64,000 nucleotides of DNA, from contig JAABPV010000044.1 of NCBI GenBank assembly GCA_011391865.1, positions 1-64,000 of the forward strand, given 5' to 3'. Of the stretch, positions 32,454 to 41,892 are shown piece by piece; positions within the stretch are counted from its first letter, which is position 1; each line of letters begins with the position of its first letter. Position numbers and translations under genes: made by a program. Below the pieces are notes generated by a model. That model saw only the letters and a program-made list of their open reading frames with translations, ran no database searches and was not told the origin of the DNA. This DNA is from Desulfobulbaceae bacterium. Its GTDB lineage: Bacteria; Desulfobacterota; Desulfobulbia; Desulfobulbales; Desulfobulbaceae.

Positions 32454-35213
32454 ATGACCATGCAACATGCTGAATCAGTCCGCCGCGCTTTGATCGTCAC
32501 AGCACTGCCGGTGGAATACGCCGCCGTGCGCGGGCATCTGAAAGACCTTGCTGAAAAGGAGCATCCGCAAGGCGATATCTACGAGCAAGGCATCTTTCAG
32601 GCCGACGGCCAGCAATGGCAGGTCGGCATTGTCGAAATGGGCATGGGCAATCCGAACGCCGCGCAAAAGAGCGAGCGGGCGATTGCCCATTTCCAGCCTG
32701 AAGCCGTACTTTTTGTCGGCATTGCGGGCGGGATCAAGGATGCGAAGATTGCTGACGTGGTGGTGGCGAGCAAGGTCTATGGCTATCATTTCGGCAAGGC
32801 TGCCGAGGACTTCAAAACACGACCTGAAGTTGGCCTGCCCGGCCACCGTCTTCTCGAACGCGCCCGCGCCGAAGCCCGCAAACCGGACTGGCTGACGCGG
32901 CTACCGGAAATACCGCTGCCTGCGCCGAAGGTCTTTCTCGGCGCGATTGCCGCAGGTGAGCAGGTGGTGACTTCCACCCAGTCGGTGAGTTATCAGCTCA
33001 TCCGCAATTCTTATAACGACGCGCTGGCCTTGGAAATGGAAAGCTACGGCTTTTTCAAAGCGGTGCAGGCTCATTCCGGGCTGGAGGCTTTGGCGGTGCG
33101 CGGCATTTCAGACTTGCTGGAAGGCAAATCTGAAGCTGACGGCGGCGGTTCGCAGGAACGCGCCTCGCAACATGCCGCCGCCTTTGCTTTTGAAGTGCTG
33201 GCCAAGCTGAAGCTGCCGGAAAAGAATGTCCGAGTTGAAGTTCGCGAAATCGTGCGCGAGGTTCCTGCCCCGTCCGCGCCGCTCCTCTCCAATCTCCCTC
33301 ATCAGCCCTTCTTCTTTGGCCGGACAAAGGAGCTGGCCAGCATTGCTGAAGCCATTTCACCGGAAGCCCGCACGTGGGGCGCGTTGATTGACGGTCCCGG
33401 CGGCATCGGCAAGACCGCGCTGGCCATCAAAGCTGGACACGATGCGCCTGCCGCACATTTTGAGCGCAAGATTTTCCTTTCCGCCAAGGTGCGCGAGCTG
33501 ACCCCGACGGGCGAGCAGTCGTTGGATGACTTCATTTCCCGCGATTACCAAACCTTGCTGGCCGATTTAGCCCGTGAGCTGGACGCGGACAATGCAGCGC
33601 AGGCCGCGCCGGAAGAGCGTGTCAAAGCAGTGCATCATGCCTTGACCGGCAAGCGCATCCTGCTGGTGATTGACAACGTGGAGACCTTCCCGGAAACCGA
33701 GCGCGTCCGGCTGTATCAGTTTCTCTCCCGCCTGCCTGAGGGCTGCAAAGCGATTGTCACCAGCCGCCGCCGCACGGACATTGATGCCCGCGTCATCCGC
33801 CTTGACCGCTTGGAACGGCAGGATGCCTTTGCCCTGCTGGATGAGCTGGCCAAGGACAACCCGCATCTGAGCAAGGCCACGGCGCAGGAGCGCGGCGATT
33901 TGTACGAAATCACCGGCGGCAATCCGCTCATCATCCGCTGGACAGTCGGCCAGCTGGGGCGCACGGGCAGCCGCTGCCGCACAGTTGCCGAAGCCTGCGC
34001 CTTTCTGGAAGCCGCGCCCAAGGGCAATGACCCGCTCGAATACATTTTCGGCGACCTTGTGGACACCTTCACCGAGAGCGAAACCGCTGTGCTGGCCGCG
34101 CTGGCCCTGTTCAGCCATCCTGCGCCGGTGGAGCAGATTGCGGCTGTGGCCGGAATTGCCGCCCAATCCGCCCGCACCGCGCTGGAAGATCTGAACAGCC
34201 GCGCCCTGCTGGTGGCGGACGAGGAAGGGGAAAAGTTCCTCCTGCCCAAGCTGGCCGCAACCTTTATCCGCCGCAAACGGCCTGAGCATGTGGCTGTCAG
34301 CGGCGACCGCCTGACGGAACGTGCTTTTGCCTTGGCCTTGGAGAACGGCTATCAACAATATGAGCGTTTTCCGGTGCTGGAAGCGGAATGGCCGCTGCTT
34401 GCTGCTGCCATTTCACTCTTTGTTCAAGGCGAGAATGAGCGGTTGCAGCGTGTATGCGATGCGCTGGATACGTTCTTCAACTTTTCTGGCCGCTGGGATG
34501 AGCAGTTCTCCCTATGTCAGCAGGCTGAAGAAAGGGCACTATCCGCTGGAGACAGCAAGAATGCAGGCTGGCGGGCGTATAATGCAGGATTTATCTATTA
34601 CTGGCGCAGACAAACGGCCAACGTCTTGGAATGTGCCGCCCGCTGTGCCAAGCATTGGGAGAAAGCTGGGGCGCAGGAGCTGGCCTATGCTATCCGGCTG
34701 CGTGGCATTGGGCATACATTGGAAAAAAACTACCCGGCAGCGGTTGCTGCGTATCAGGAATCGTTTGCTCTTTGGCGAGCCATTGCGCCGGAGAGCGAGG
34801 ATGTGGCTATTGCGTTGAATGACTTGGCTGATGTAGAGCAGTTACAGGGTAATTTTTCCGCAGCTGAACGTGATTACAAAGAAGCCTTGCGGATTGCGAA
34901 GAAGACAAAGCAGCATGAAGGAGTTGCTAGCTACACCGGTAACTTGGCCGAGCTTGCCCTTGACCGGAAAGACTGGCCGCAAGCCGAAAAACTCGCCCGG
35001 CAGGCGTTAGAACTGACGGAAAAGATCGGACGACAGGAGATGATTGGCTTCGTTTGCCGCGTCATCGCTAAAGCACTTGCCCGTCAAGGCCAGGCCGCAG
35101 AGGGCTTGGACTACGCCCGCCGCTCTGTGGACATCTTCAGCCGCCTGCGCCAGCCGAATGAGCTGGAAAGAGCGCAGGCCGCCCTGCGGGAATGCGGCGG
35201 CGGGAATTCATAA
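32454..35213 (+). CDS. Nucleoside phosphorylase-like / STAND ATPase / TPR protein
   Basis: 919 residues, GAGAGGTG site before the ATG. Residues 10-250 are a purine/uridine phosphorylase-superfamily domain (MTAN-like): ALIVTALPVEYAAV, VGIAGG at 88-93, EMES (Glu196) and RGISD with the catalytic Asp220. Residues 285-560 form an NB-ARC-like STAND ATPase with Walker A GPGGIGKT (314-321), Walker B RILLVIDNVE (401-410) and the TSRRR sensor-like motif. The last ~250 residues are TPR repeats (FSAAERDYKEALRIAKKTK, WPQAEKLARQALELTEKIG). The same order, phosphorylase effector then STAND then repeats, is found in bacterial and fungal NLR-like proteins. Predicted role: when the TPR part senses a trigger, the effector depletes a nucleotide or nucleoside. 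The first gene of the pair may just share its transcript. Confidence 0.88.
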   Translation: MTMQHAESVRRALIVTALPVEYAAVRGHLKDLAEKEHPQGDIYEQGIFQADGQQWQVGIVEMGMGNPNAAQKSERAIAHFQPEAVLFVGIAGGIKDAKIADVVVASKVYGYHFGKAAEDFKTRPEVGLPGHRLLERARAEARKPDWLTRLPEIPLPAPKVFLGAIAAGEQVVTSTQSVSYQLIRNSYNDALALEMESYGFFKAVQAHSGLEALAVRGISDLLEGKSEADGGGSQERASQHAAAFAFEVLAKLKLPEKNVRVEVREIVREVPAPSAPLLSNLPHQPFFFGRTKELASIAEAISPEARTWGALIDGPGGIGKTALAIKAGHDAPAAHFERKIFLSAKVRELTPTGEQSLDDFISRDYQTLLADLARELDADNAAQAAPEERVKAVHHALTGKRILLVIDNVETFPETERVRLYQFLSRLPEGCKAIVTSRRRTDIDARVIRLDRLERQDAFALLDELAKDNPHLSKATAQERGDLYEITGGNPLIIRWTVGQLGRTGSRCRTVAEACAFLEAAPKGNDPLEYIFGDLVDTFTESETAVLAALALFSHPAPVEQIAAVAGIAAQSARTALEDLNSRALLVADEEGEKFLLPKLAATFIRRKRPEHVAVSGDRLTERAFALALENGYQQYERFPVLEAEWPLLAAAISLFVQGENERLQRVCDALDTFFNFSGRWDEQFSLCQQAEERALSAGDSKNAGWRAYNAGFIYYWRRQTANVLECAARCAKHWEKAGAQELAYAIRLRGIGHTLEKNYPAAVAAYQESFALWRAIAPESEDVAIALNDLADVEQLQGNFSAAERDYKEALRIAKKTKQHEGVASYTGNLAELALDRKDWPQAEKLARQALELTEKIGRQEMIGFVCRVIAKALARQGQAAEGLDYARRSVDIFSRLRQPNELERAQAALRECGGGNS

Positions 35214-35220
35214 ACGGCCC

Positions 35221-36912
35221 TCACAACATCCGCTTTGCTTTTTCCACGCCCTCCGCGAGTGTGCGGGAGAAGTTGACTTTTCCGACCTGTTTCCGCAGCC
35301 CGGCCCGGCGCAGCTTGAGAATCATCTGCGGCTGAAGGTTGTTGATGACTAATTTCACGCCGCTTTTCTCCAAGTTTCTGATGATGGACTCCATCGCCAC
35401 AATCGCGCTCATGTCAATCATGTTCACCTTGCTCATCTCCAGCACGACCACGCGCACATCTGGGCTGATTGAGGTGATGTTCTTCATTGATTTCTGTGCT
35501 GAACCAAAGAAGAGCGGCCCGTTGATATCATAAATGGAGATTTCGGCAGGCAGAACACCCAAGCCGTGATGCTCGTGCTCCATTTTTTTAGTCGTGGTCA
35601 GATTGATGGTGTTCTGAATGAAAAGGATGGCGGCCAAGCTCATGCCCACGCCCACAGCTATTGCCATGTCAAAAAGCACAGTCAGCGAGAAGCAGATCAG
35701 GAGAACGGCGACATCGCTGCGTGGGGCAATCCTGACCGTGCGGATGAAGTGCTTCACTTCGCTCATGTTCCACGCGACAATGAAGAGCAGGGCGGCCATC
35801 GAGGCCATTGGGATGTACGACAGCAGCGGGGTGATCAGTAAAATCGCAAGCAGGACAAAAAGGCTGTGGACTATCGCGGCCAAGGGCGTGCGTCCGCCTG
35901 CCTTGATGTTGGTTGCTGTCCGGGCGATGGCGGCGGTGGCCGGAATGCCGCCGAAGAAGGGCGCGACAATGTTGCCGATGCCTTGGCCGATCAGCTCGTC
36001 GTTGGAATCATGCTTGCAGCCGCTCAGGCCGTCGGCGATCACCGAGCAGAGCAGCGAAGTGATGGCACCGAGCACGGCAATGGCGATGGCGGAGGGAAAA
36101 AGATCGTGCAGCATCTGCCAGCTCAGGCCGACAGGCGTGCCGTCCGCGCCGGGGAGGTTCCACGGCCAGTTCAGGCTGGGCAGAAAAGGAGGGATGCCGC
36201 CGCCGCTCACCCCGTTCATCTCATAGTGAAAGCGGCTGCCGATGGTGGCGGCGACAAAATCCGGGCTGATTTTGCTCCCGGCCCATGCGGCGATGGAGCC
36301 GACTAACACGGCAACGAGGTGGCCCGGCACCTTCGAGCGCAGCCGGGGCCAGACCAGCAGCACCGCCAAAGTCAGGATGCCGATGAGGAAATCCGCAAGG
36401 GTGGCAGTTGGCACAGCACGCATGATCGCGCCGACCTGCTCAAGATAATGGCCGTCTACAGCCTCCACCTCAAGCCCGAAGAAATCTTTGATCTGAAAAG
36501 TGGCGATGATCACCGCAATCCCGGAGGTGAAGCCAACCGTGACCGGATACGGCACCACCTCAATCAGGCTGCCGAGCTTGGCCGCGCCCATGATGATCAT
36601 GATGATTCCGGCCATCGCGCCGCTCACCAGCAGGCCGCCCACGCCGAATTTTTGCACAATCGGCAGCAGGACAACCGTGAAGGCGGCTGTGGGGCCGGAA
36701 ACATTGATGACTGAGCCGCCGCTGAGGGAAATGACGATGCCCGCCACAATCGCCGTGTAGAGGCCGTGCTGCGGTGCCACCCCGCTGGCGATGGCGAAGG
36801 CCATGGACAGCGGCAGGGCGACGATGCCGACAATCAGGCCGGAAAGCACGTCGGCCTGAACAGCCGCGAAGGAAGGTTTTGCCTTGACGGTTTGGGTGAA
36901 TGCTGCAAACAT
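35221..36912 (-). CDS. SulP family anion transporter with STAS domain
   Basis: 563 residues from the ATG at 36912 (AAAGGAAC site). The SulP membrane core has the expected motifs: VGIVALPLSMAFAIASGVAP, GLYTAIVAG, SGPTAAFTVVL, GIGNIVAPFFGGIPATAAIARTATN (shown here in the order found) and about 12 segments. The C-terminal ~110 residues are a cytoplasmic STAS domain (IYDINGPLFFGSAQK, VVVLEMSKVNMIDMSAIVAM). Family members move sulfate, bicarbonate or other anions; GGIPATAAIARTA fits both sulfate and bicarbonate types. It is convergent with the STAND gene with only 7 bases between the stops, and no terminator is visible between them. Confidence 0.92.
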   Translation of the reverse strand: MFAAFTQTVKAKPSFAAVQADVLSGLIVGIVALPLSMAFAIASGVAPQHGLYTAIVAGIVISLSGGSVINVSGPTAAFTVVLLPIVQKFGVGGLLVSGAMAGIIMIIMGAAKLGSLIEVVPYPVTVGFTSGIAVIIATFQIKDFFGLEVEAVDGHYLEQVGAIMRAVPTATLADFLIGILTLAVLLVWPRLRSKVPGHLVAVLVGSIAAWAGSKISPDFVAATIGSRFHYEMNGVSGGGIPPFLPSLNWPWNLPGADGTPVGLSWQMLHDLFPSAIAIAVLGAITSLLCSVIADGLSGCKHDSNDELIGQGIGNIVAPFFGGIPATAAIARTATNIKAGGRTPLAAIVHSLFVLLAILLITPLLSYIPMASMAALLFIVAWNMSEVKHFIRTVRIAPRSDVAVLLICFSLTVLFDMAIAVGVGMSLAAILFIQNTINLTTTKKMEHEHHGLGVLPAEISIYDINGPLFFGSAQKSMKNITSISPDVRVVVLEMSKVNMIDMSAIVAMESIIRNLEKSGVKLVINNLQPQMILKLRRAGLRKQVGKVNFSRTLAEGVEKAKRML

Positions 36913-37079
36913 CTTGTTCCTTTCTGCTGAATTTTTGGCAAGCCGGAGCGGAATGCCCCTGATCATGCGGAAAGGTTGCGAAATATAGCGCGGTTTGCCA
37001 GCCTGTAAAGGGGAATGTGCGGGAAAAATGCGCGGCGGAAAAAAGACGGCCCGGCTATGCCTGCGGGCGCGGATTGGGC

Positions 37080-37108
37080 TTGCAAAAATGCTGTTCCGTT
37101 TTTAAAGT
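37080..37108 (+). promoter_or_regulatory. Candidate sigma-70 promoter for aspartokinase
   Basis: TTGCAA (37080-37085), a 17-base spacer and TAAAGT (37103-37108), about 60 bases upstream of the start. No lysine riboswitch pattern is visible in the leader. Confidence 0.35.
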
Positions 37109-37167
37109 AGGGCGTTTTTTTGAACATGTCATCGCATCCTCAAACCTTCAACCAACCAGTTACAGCT

Positions 37168-38403
37168 ATGGCGCTGATCGTGCAGAAATTCGGCGGGACC
37201 TCGGTGGGTTCCACGGAAAAGATAAAAAATGTGGCCAAGCGGGTGCTGCGCTATCAGCAGCAGGGCCACCAAGTGGTCGTGGTGCTGTCGGCCATGTCCG
37301 GCCAGACTGACCGGCTGCTGGGCTGGGCCGGGGAGATGCAGCGGCTGCCTGATCTCCGCGAGACCGACATGCTTTTAGCCACCGGCGAGCAGGTGACGAT
37401 CGCCCTTTTCGCGATGGCGATGAAGGAGATGGGCTGCGACGCGGTCTCGCTGCTCGGCGACCAAGTGCGGATCATCACCGACACGATGCACACCAAGGCC
37501 CGCATCCGCGAAATTGAGCCTGATCTAATCCGCAAACACCTTGACGCAGGCCGGGTGGTGGTGGTCGCGGGCTTCCAAGGCGTGACCGCAGAGGGCGAGA
37601 TCACCACGCTGGGCCGTGGCGGTTCAGACACCACCGCCGTCGCGCTGGCTGCCGCGCTCAAGGCCGACAGCTGCGAGATTTACACCGATGTTGAGGGCGT
37701 GTACACCACCGACCCCAACATCTGCGCCCAAGCGCGCAAAATCAAGATGATCACCTATGACGAAATGCTGGAGCTGGCCAGCCTCGGTGCCAAGGTGCTG
37801 GAAATCCGCTCCGTGGGCTTGGCCAAACGCTACAAGGTTCCGCTGCATGTTCGTTCCACTTTTTCAGAAAACGAAGGCACTTGGGTCGTCGAGGAGGATA
37901 GACTTATGGAGTCCATGCTGGTCTCAGGCATCACCTATAGCAGAAAGGAAGCGCGCATCACTATCAAGGCTGTGCCGGATCAGCCCGGCGTTGCGTCAAA
38001 AATTTTCCTGCCCATCTCCAACGCAGGCATTCTGGTGGACATGATCCTCCAGAACACGCGGGAAGGGCAGCTGACCGACATCACCTTCACCGTGCTTCGG
38101 ACAGATTATCTGCGGACCATGGAAATTTTGAAGCAGACAGCGGCGGAGATCGGGGCGGAGTCAGTGAGCAGCGACGAGTCCATCGCCAAGATTTCCATTG
38201 TCGGCGTGGGAATGCGCAATCACTCCGGCATAGCCTCGACCATGTTCCAAATCATGGCCAATGAGGGCATCAACATCATGATGATCGCCACCTCGGAGAT
38301 CAAGGTGTCCTGCATCATCGCCGAGAAATACACCGAGCTGGCGGTGCGCGCGCTGCATTCGGCCTTTGCCTTGGACAAGGCGAATCAGCCGACGGAGGAG
38401 TAA
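37168..38403 (+). CDS. lysC: Aspartate kinase
   Basis: 411 residues from the ATG at 37168; an in-frame extension to 37120 lacks similarity. It begins with the kinase signature ALIVQKFGGTSVGSTEKIKN and contains GRGGSDTTAVALAAAL and CEIYTDVEGVYTTDPN. Two ACT domains follow from about residue 265 (ITIKAVPDQPGVASKIF; ISIVGVGMRNHSGIASTMF), which usually sense lysine and/or threonine. It phosphorylates L-aspartate, the first step to lysine, threonine, methionine and diaminopimelate. An internal ATG near 37906 (MESMLVSG) could give a separate regulatory subunit, as in Bacillus-type enzymes. Monocistronic. Confidence 0.95.
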   Translation: MALIVQKFGGTSVGSTEKIKNVAKRVLRYQQQGHQVVVVLSAMSGQTDRLLGWAGEMQRLPDLRETDMLLATGEQVTIALFAMAMKEMGCDAVSLLGDQVRIITDTMHTKARIREIEPDLIRKHLDAGRVVVVAGFQGVTAEGEITTLGRGGSDTTAVALAAALKADSCEIYTDVEGVYTTDPNICAQARKIKMITYDEMLELASLGAKVLEIRSVGLAKRYKVPLHVRSTFSENEGTWVVEEDRLMESMLVSGITYSRKEARITIKAVPDQPGVASKIFLPISNAGILVDMILQNTREGQLTDITFTVLRTDYLRTMEILKQTAAEIGAESVSSDESIAKISIVGVGMRNHSGIASTMFQIMANEGINIMMIATSEIKVSCIIAEKYTELAVRALHSAFALDKANQPTEE

Positions 38404-38424
38404 GCGGCAGTTTTGCTGCAAAGA

Positions 38425-38465
38425 GCGAAGCCCCTTCTGACAGACAGAAGGGGCTTCGCCGTTTT
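38425..38465 (+). terminator. Rho-independent terminator of lysC
   Basis: Perfect 15-bp stem GCGAAGCCCCTTCTG / CAGAAGGGGCTTCGC with loop ACAGA, followed by CGTTTT. On the opposite strand there is no T-run, so it serves mainly lysC. Confidence 0.85.
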
Positions 38466-38529
38466 ATCCACCCACTCTATTACGCGCCTTATCGTCCTTT
38501 GTGATGACGATGCGGTGCTTTTTTCTTTC

Positions 38530-39957
38530 TTATCCCGCCACAGCCATAATATTGTCGCTGATCGACGGCAGAATTCCAGCAATAAGCATCGCCGCAGTCA
38601 GCAGAAAGAGGCTGATGAACTGCACGCCATCCAGCATCAGCGGTTTCCGCGCAACCTGCGGCTCAATGATGTAGGCTTCTTTCACCAGCAGCAGGTAGTA
38701 ATAGAGGGAAATGGTCGAGTTAAGGGCGGCGAAGACCACCATCGCATAATAGCCCTGCTTGGCCGCAGCGGCGAAAAGGAAGAACTTTCCCATGAAACCG
38801 GCCAAGGGGGGAATTCCAGCCAGCGAGAAGGCGGTGAGCATTAGCACTGCGGCCAGCACCGGGTTGTTTTTGCCCAAGCCTTGTAGACCGCTGCGCTGCT
38901 CGTCGCCGTCGCGCCCGATTGCGGCAAGAATAAAGAAAATGGCGTAGTTGGCCGCCGCATAGACAAAGAGGTAGAAGATGACCGAGGAGCGGCCAAGTCC
39001 TGCGTCGCCAGCCAAGGCCATGATGATGTAGCCAGCCTGAGCGATGGAGGAATAGGCCATGAAGCGGCGCAGCCGCTCCTGCTTGAGCGCGCCGAGATTG
39101 CCCACCGTCATGGTGGCTGCGGCGAGAATCAGGATGACCGGCTGAAGCTGGCTGTGCAAGGCGGCCAGCGGGCCGTAGAGCAAGGCGAGGAGAAAGGCGA
39201 CAGCCACTGCTTTGGACGACACGGAGATGAAGGCCGTCACCGGGGTCGGCGCGCCGTCATAGACATCCGGTGCCCACATGTGGAAAGGGAAGACGGTCAG
39301 CTTGAAGCCGATGGCGGCCAAGACAAAGAGCACACCCAAGCGGAGCAGTGGCTCGTCAGGATTGGCGGTGCAGAATTTCGCCAGAGCCTCAAAAGTTACG
39401 GAGCCTGCCGCGCCGTAAAGGAAAGACAGGCCGAAGAGCATCAGGCCGGTGGAAATCGCCCCCATCATCATGTACTTGGTCGAGGCTTCCAGCGACAGCG
39501 CGTCTTCCTTGTAGAAGCCGCTGAGGATGTAGAGCGGAATTGCGGACAGCTCGATGCCGATGAACAGGGTCAGCAGGTCGGTGGCGGAAACCACAGTGAA
39601 CATGCCAAAGGTGCAAAGCAGGATGATAGTCAGAAACTCGCTGCGGTGGCGGAGCGTGCCCCGCTTGTTGCCGCCTGGCGTGAAATACGACCCGGAGAGC
39701 AGCACCGTGAAGAGCGCGGAGAGCACAAAGACCTGCTTGAAGAGCAGCGAGGTGCCAGTGACAAGATAGCCGCCCGGATACAGCGCTGTCTGGTCATACG
39801 GCAGGCGCAGCAGGACAACGAAGATGGCGCAGAGTCCCAGCCAAGCGAAATGAAACGGCACGGTCGAGGTCAGGTTGACTTTGCCCTTGTACAGATCGTA
39901 GCCCATGATTAGGGCGGCCAGCAGGACAAGGAGGATATCCGGCAAGAGGAGTTTCAT
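38530..39957 (-). CDS. nuoN: NADH-quinone oxidoreductase subunit N
   Basis: 475 residues. Antiporter-like membrane subunit with about 14 helices; motifs GIELSAIPLYILSGF with the conserved Glu, ASTKYMMMGAISTGLMLFG with the key Lys, and AFSLAGIPPLAGFMGKFFLF. It is one of three proton-pumping subunits of complex I. It is last in the operon and starts 4 bases after nuoM ends. Confidence 0.95.
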   Translation of the reverse strand: MKLLLPDILLVLLAALIMGYDLYKGKVNLTSTVPFHFAWLGLCAIFVVLLRLPYDQTALYPGGYLVTGTSLLFKQVFVLSALFTVLLSGSYFTPGGNKRGTLRHRSEFLTIILLCTFGMFTVVSATDLLTLFIGIELSAIPLYILSGFYKEDALSLEASTKYMMMGAISTGLMLFGLSFLYGAAGSVTFEALAKFCTANPDEPLLRLGVLFVLAAIGFKLTVFPFHMWAPDVYDGAPTPVTAFISVSSKAVAVAFLLALLYGPLAALHSQLQPVILILAAATMTVGNLGALKQERLRRFMAYSSIAQAGYIIMALAGDAGLGRSSVIFYLFVYAAANYAIFFILAAIGRDGDEQRSGLQGLGKNNPVLAAVLMLTAFSLAGIPPLAGFMGKFFLFAAAAKQGYYAMVVFAALNSTISLYYYLLLVKEAYIIEPQVARKPLMLDGVQFISLFLLTAAMLIAGILPSISDNIMAVAG

Positions 39958-39961
39958 GGGA

Positions 39962-41473
39962 TTAACGCATCAGGTTGTTGTAAATGGGATGCACCGCGCC
40001 GTTGACCAGCTCGACAATCCAGCCGGGCAGGATGCCCATTGCGAAGAGACAGAAGAGCAGGATCGTCACCGGAATTTTTTCGATCAGAGAGGCATCAGTC
40101 AGGGTCTTGTAATGGTCGGAGATCGGCCCGTTGACCAAGCCGTTTACCGCCCGCAGGACATAGACCGCTGTCACGACAATGGAGAGCACGGCCAGCACGG
40201 TGCAGAAGCGGTAGAGCGGCGCAGGATTGGCGAAGGCACCGACAAAGACGTTGGCCTCGGCGACAAAGCCCGACAAACCAGGCAGGCCTAAGCCCGCCAA
40301 GCCGACGATCACATAAGCCACCGAAAGAAAAGGCATCACCTTCATCAGGCCGCCCATCTCGCTGACTGTGCGGGTGTGGGTTCTGCCGTAAATCATACCG
40401 ATCAGACAGAAGAAGAGGGCGGTCATCAGGCCGTGGGAGATCATCTGCAAGACCCCGCCCTTGATGCCTGCGAATGTCAGGGCGGTGAAGCCGAAAAGCA
40501 CCATGCCGCAGTGTGAAACCGAGGAATAGGCGGTGATGTATTTCAGGTCGGTCTGCTTGATCGCCCCGAACGCGCCGTAGAGCACGTTGATGGTGACAAG
40601 CACTAAGAAGAAGGACATCCACATGTTCGCTCCTTCCGGCAGCAGGTACATGCCGACACGCAGGCAGCCGTAGCCACCGAGCTTCATCAGCACGCCAGCA
40701 TGGAGCATGGACACCGCTGTGGGCGCGGAGGCGTGGCCGTCTGGCGACCAAGTGTGGAAGGGGAAGATCGCGCCCAGCACGCCGAAGCCAAGGAAGATCA
40801 GCGGAAAGGCCCAGTATTGGAATTCCGGCGAGAACGTGGCTTGGGCCAGCTTCTGGAGGTCAAAACTGTTCATGCCGGATTCAAAGTAGAGGCCCAAGAT
40901 GCCCGCGAGGATGAAGGCCGAGCCAGCCACCAGCATCAGGGTCAGCTTCATGGCCGAGTATTCTTTCCTGCCCGTGCCCCAGAGGCCGATCAGCAGGTAC
41001 ATCGGCAGCACCGCGATCTCGTAGAAGACGAAGAAGGTGAAGAGATCTAGGGAAATGAACACGCCGTACACCCCGGCGACCAGCACGTTGAGGAGGACAA
41101 AGAACTCCTTTGCCTGCTTCTCTACGTTCCAGCTCGCCAGCACCCCGCAGAAGATGACGATGGCCGTGAGCAGCATCATCAGCACCGAGATGGCATCCAC
41201 GCCGATGTTGTACTCGATGTTCAGCATTTGCAGCCAAACCGTCTTGCCGGTGAAATGGAAATGGCTGAGTTTCGCCCCTGCTGCCGCCGGGTGTTCCGAC
41301 GACGTGCTAATAAAGGCGAAGGTCAGGCCGATCACCAGCAGCAGGTTGATCAGGTTCCCGGCCAGCGAAATCTTCTTGATGCGCCGGTGGTCATCGCGGT
41401 CAACCGGCAGGGAGACCAGCGCGGTGAGGAAAGGGACAGCCCAGATCAAGGTGAGCAGAAATGATCCGTTCAT
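39962..41473 (-). CDS. nuoM: NADH-quinone oxidoreductase subunit M
   Basis: 503 residues. FYEIAVLPMYLLIGLWG carries the conserved Glu, FPFHTWSPDGHASAPTAVS and SVSHCGMVLFGF the lysine/histidine helix region, and GLAGLGLPGLSGFVAE the last core helix. Antiporter-like proton-pumping subunit of complex I. The gene is separated from nuoL by 3.9 kb of accessory genes, although in most nuo operons nuoL and nuoM are adjacent; its start is 60 bases from a small antitoxin-like gene. Confidence 0.95.
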   Translation of the reverse strand: MNGSFLLTLIWAVPFLTALVSLPVDRDDHRRIKKISLAGNLINLLLVIGLTFAFISTSSEHPAAAGAKLSHFHFTGKTVWLQMLNIEYNIGVDAISVLMMLLTAIVIFCGVLASWNVEKQAKEFFVLLNVLVAGVYGVFISLDLFTFFVFYEIAVLPMYLLIGLWGTGRKEYSAMKLTLMLVAGSAFILAGILGLYFESGMNSFDLQKLAQATFSPEFQYWAFPLIFLGFGVLGAIFPFHTWSPDGHASAPTAVSMLHAGVLMKLGGYGCLRVGMYLLPEGANMWMSFFLVLVTINVLYGAFGAIKQTDLKYITAYSSVSHCGMVLFGFTALTFAGIKGGVLQMISHGLMTALFFCLIGMIYGRTHTRTVSEMGGLMKVMPFLSVAYVIVGLAGLGLPGLSGFVAEANVFVGAFANPAPLYRFCTVLAVLSIVVTAVYVLRAVNGLVNGPISDHYKTLTDASLIEKIPVTILLFCLFAMGILPGWIVELVNGAVHPIYNNLMR

Positions 41474-41533
41474 AAAAAGACTCCGTTGCTGGGTTCGCAG
41501 GTGCGGCTGAGGTTGGTCATGGTGCGATTGCAG

Positions 41534-41701
41534 TTAATTTCTTTTTTGCTGCCGGGATGCTTCACGGTTCACCAATCTATCAGCATGTTGTTTTTCACCT
41601 TCTTTTATTGCGGCAAAAATCCGGTCAATATCATTGCCGTGTTTCGCGGCATGGGCAGCTCTGAATTTTCGTATTTCTTCTACGATGGGATCATCTCTCA
41701 T
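41534..41701 (-). CDS. Small antitoxin-like protein, 55 residues
   Basis: Short gene found by reading the minus strand: MRDDPIVEEIRKFRAAHAAK, then HGNDIDRIFAAIKEGEKQ and a basic tail to the stop at 41534. It is a paralogue of the next gene upstream (shared DPIVEE-RxxRxxxxAKH pattern) and overlaps it by ATGA. The pattern is common in small proteins encoded next to PIN toxins, so an antitoxin role is likely. Confidence 0.7.
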   Translation of the reverse strand: MRDDPIVEEIRKFRAAHAAKHGNDIDRIFAAIKEGEKQHADRLVNREASRQQKRN

Positions 41702-41892
41702 TGGCTCTTGATCTTCGATGATGCTGCAACAAGAGGCTTGATCTCATTGCTTTCAATGTCGGCAGGCATTGGGCAGCCTTGCTTTTCCCACTGGTTCAGG
41801 TCTTCAACCATTTCATGAATGCTGTAATTATGCTTTGCCGAATATTCGTCACGGAGACGGCGCGTTTCTTCAACAATGGGATCATTCCACAT
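41698..41892 (-). CDS. Antitoxin-like protein, 64 residues
   Basis: Starts MWNDPIVEETRRLRDEYSAK with a GGAG site; the alternative ATG at 41904 is possible. The WNDPIVEEVR-type opening is a common signature of small proteins next to VapC toxins. Helical first half, then a flexible tail. It overlaps the PIN gene's end by 11 bases, so the order is toxin first, antitoxin second, unlike most VapBC operons. Confidence 0.75.
   Translation of the reverse strand: MWNDPIVEETRRLRDEYSAKHNYSIHEMVEDLNQWEKQGCPMPADIESNEIKPLVAASSKIKSQ

Noticed and set aside
36913-37167. A lysine riboswitch before aspartokinase
   Set aside because: No matching conserved motifs or terminator; only a sigma-70-like promoter is visible.
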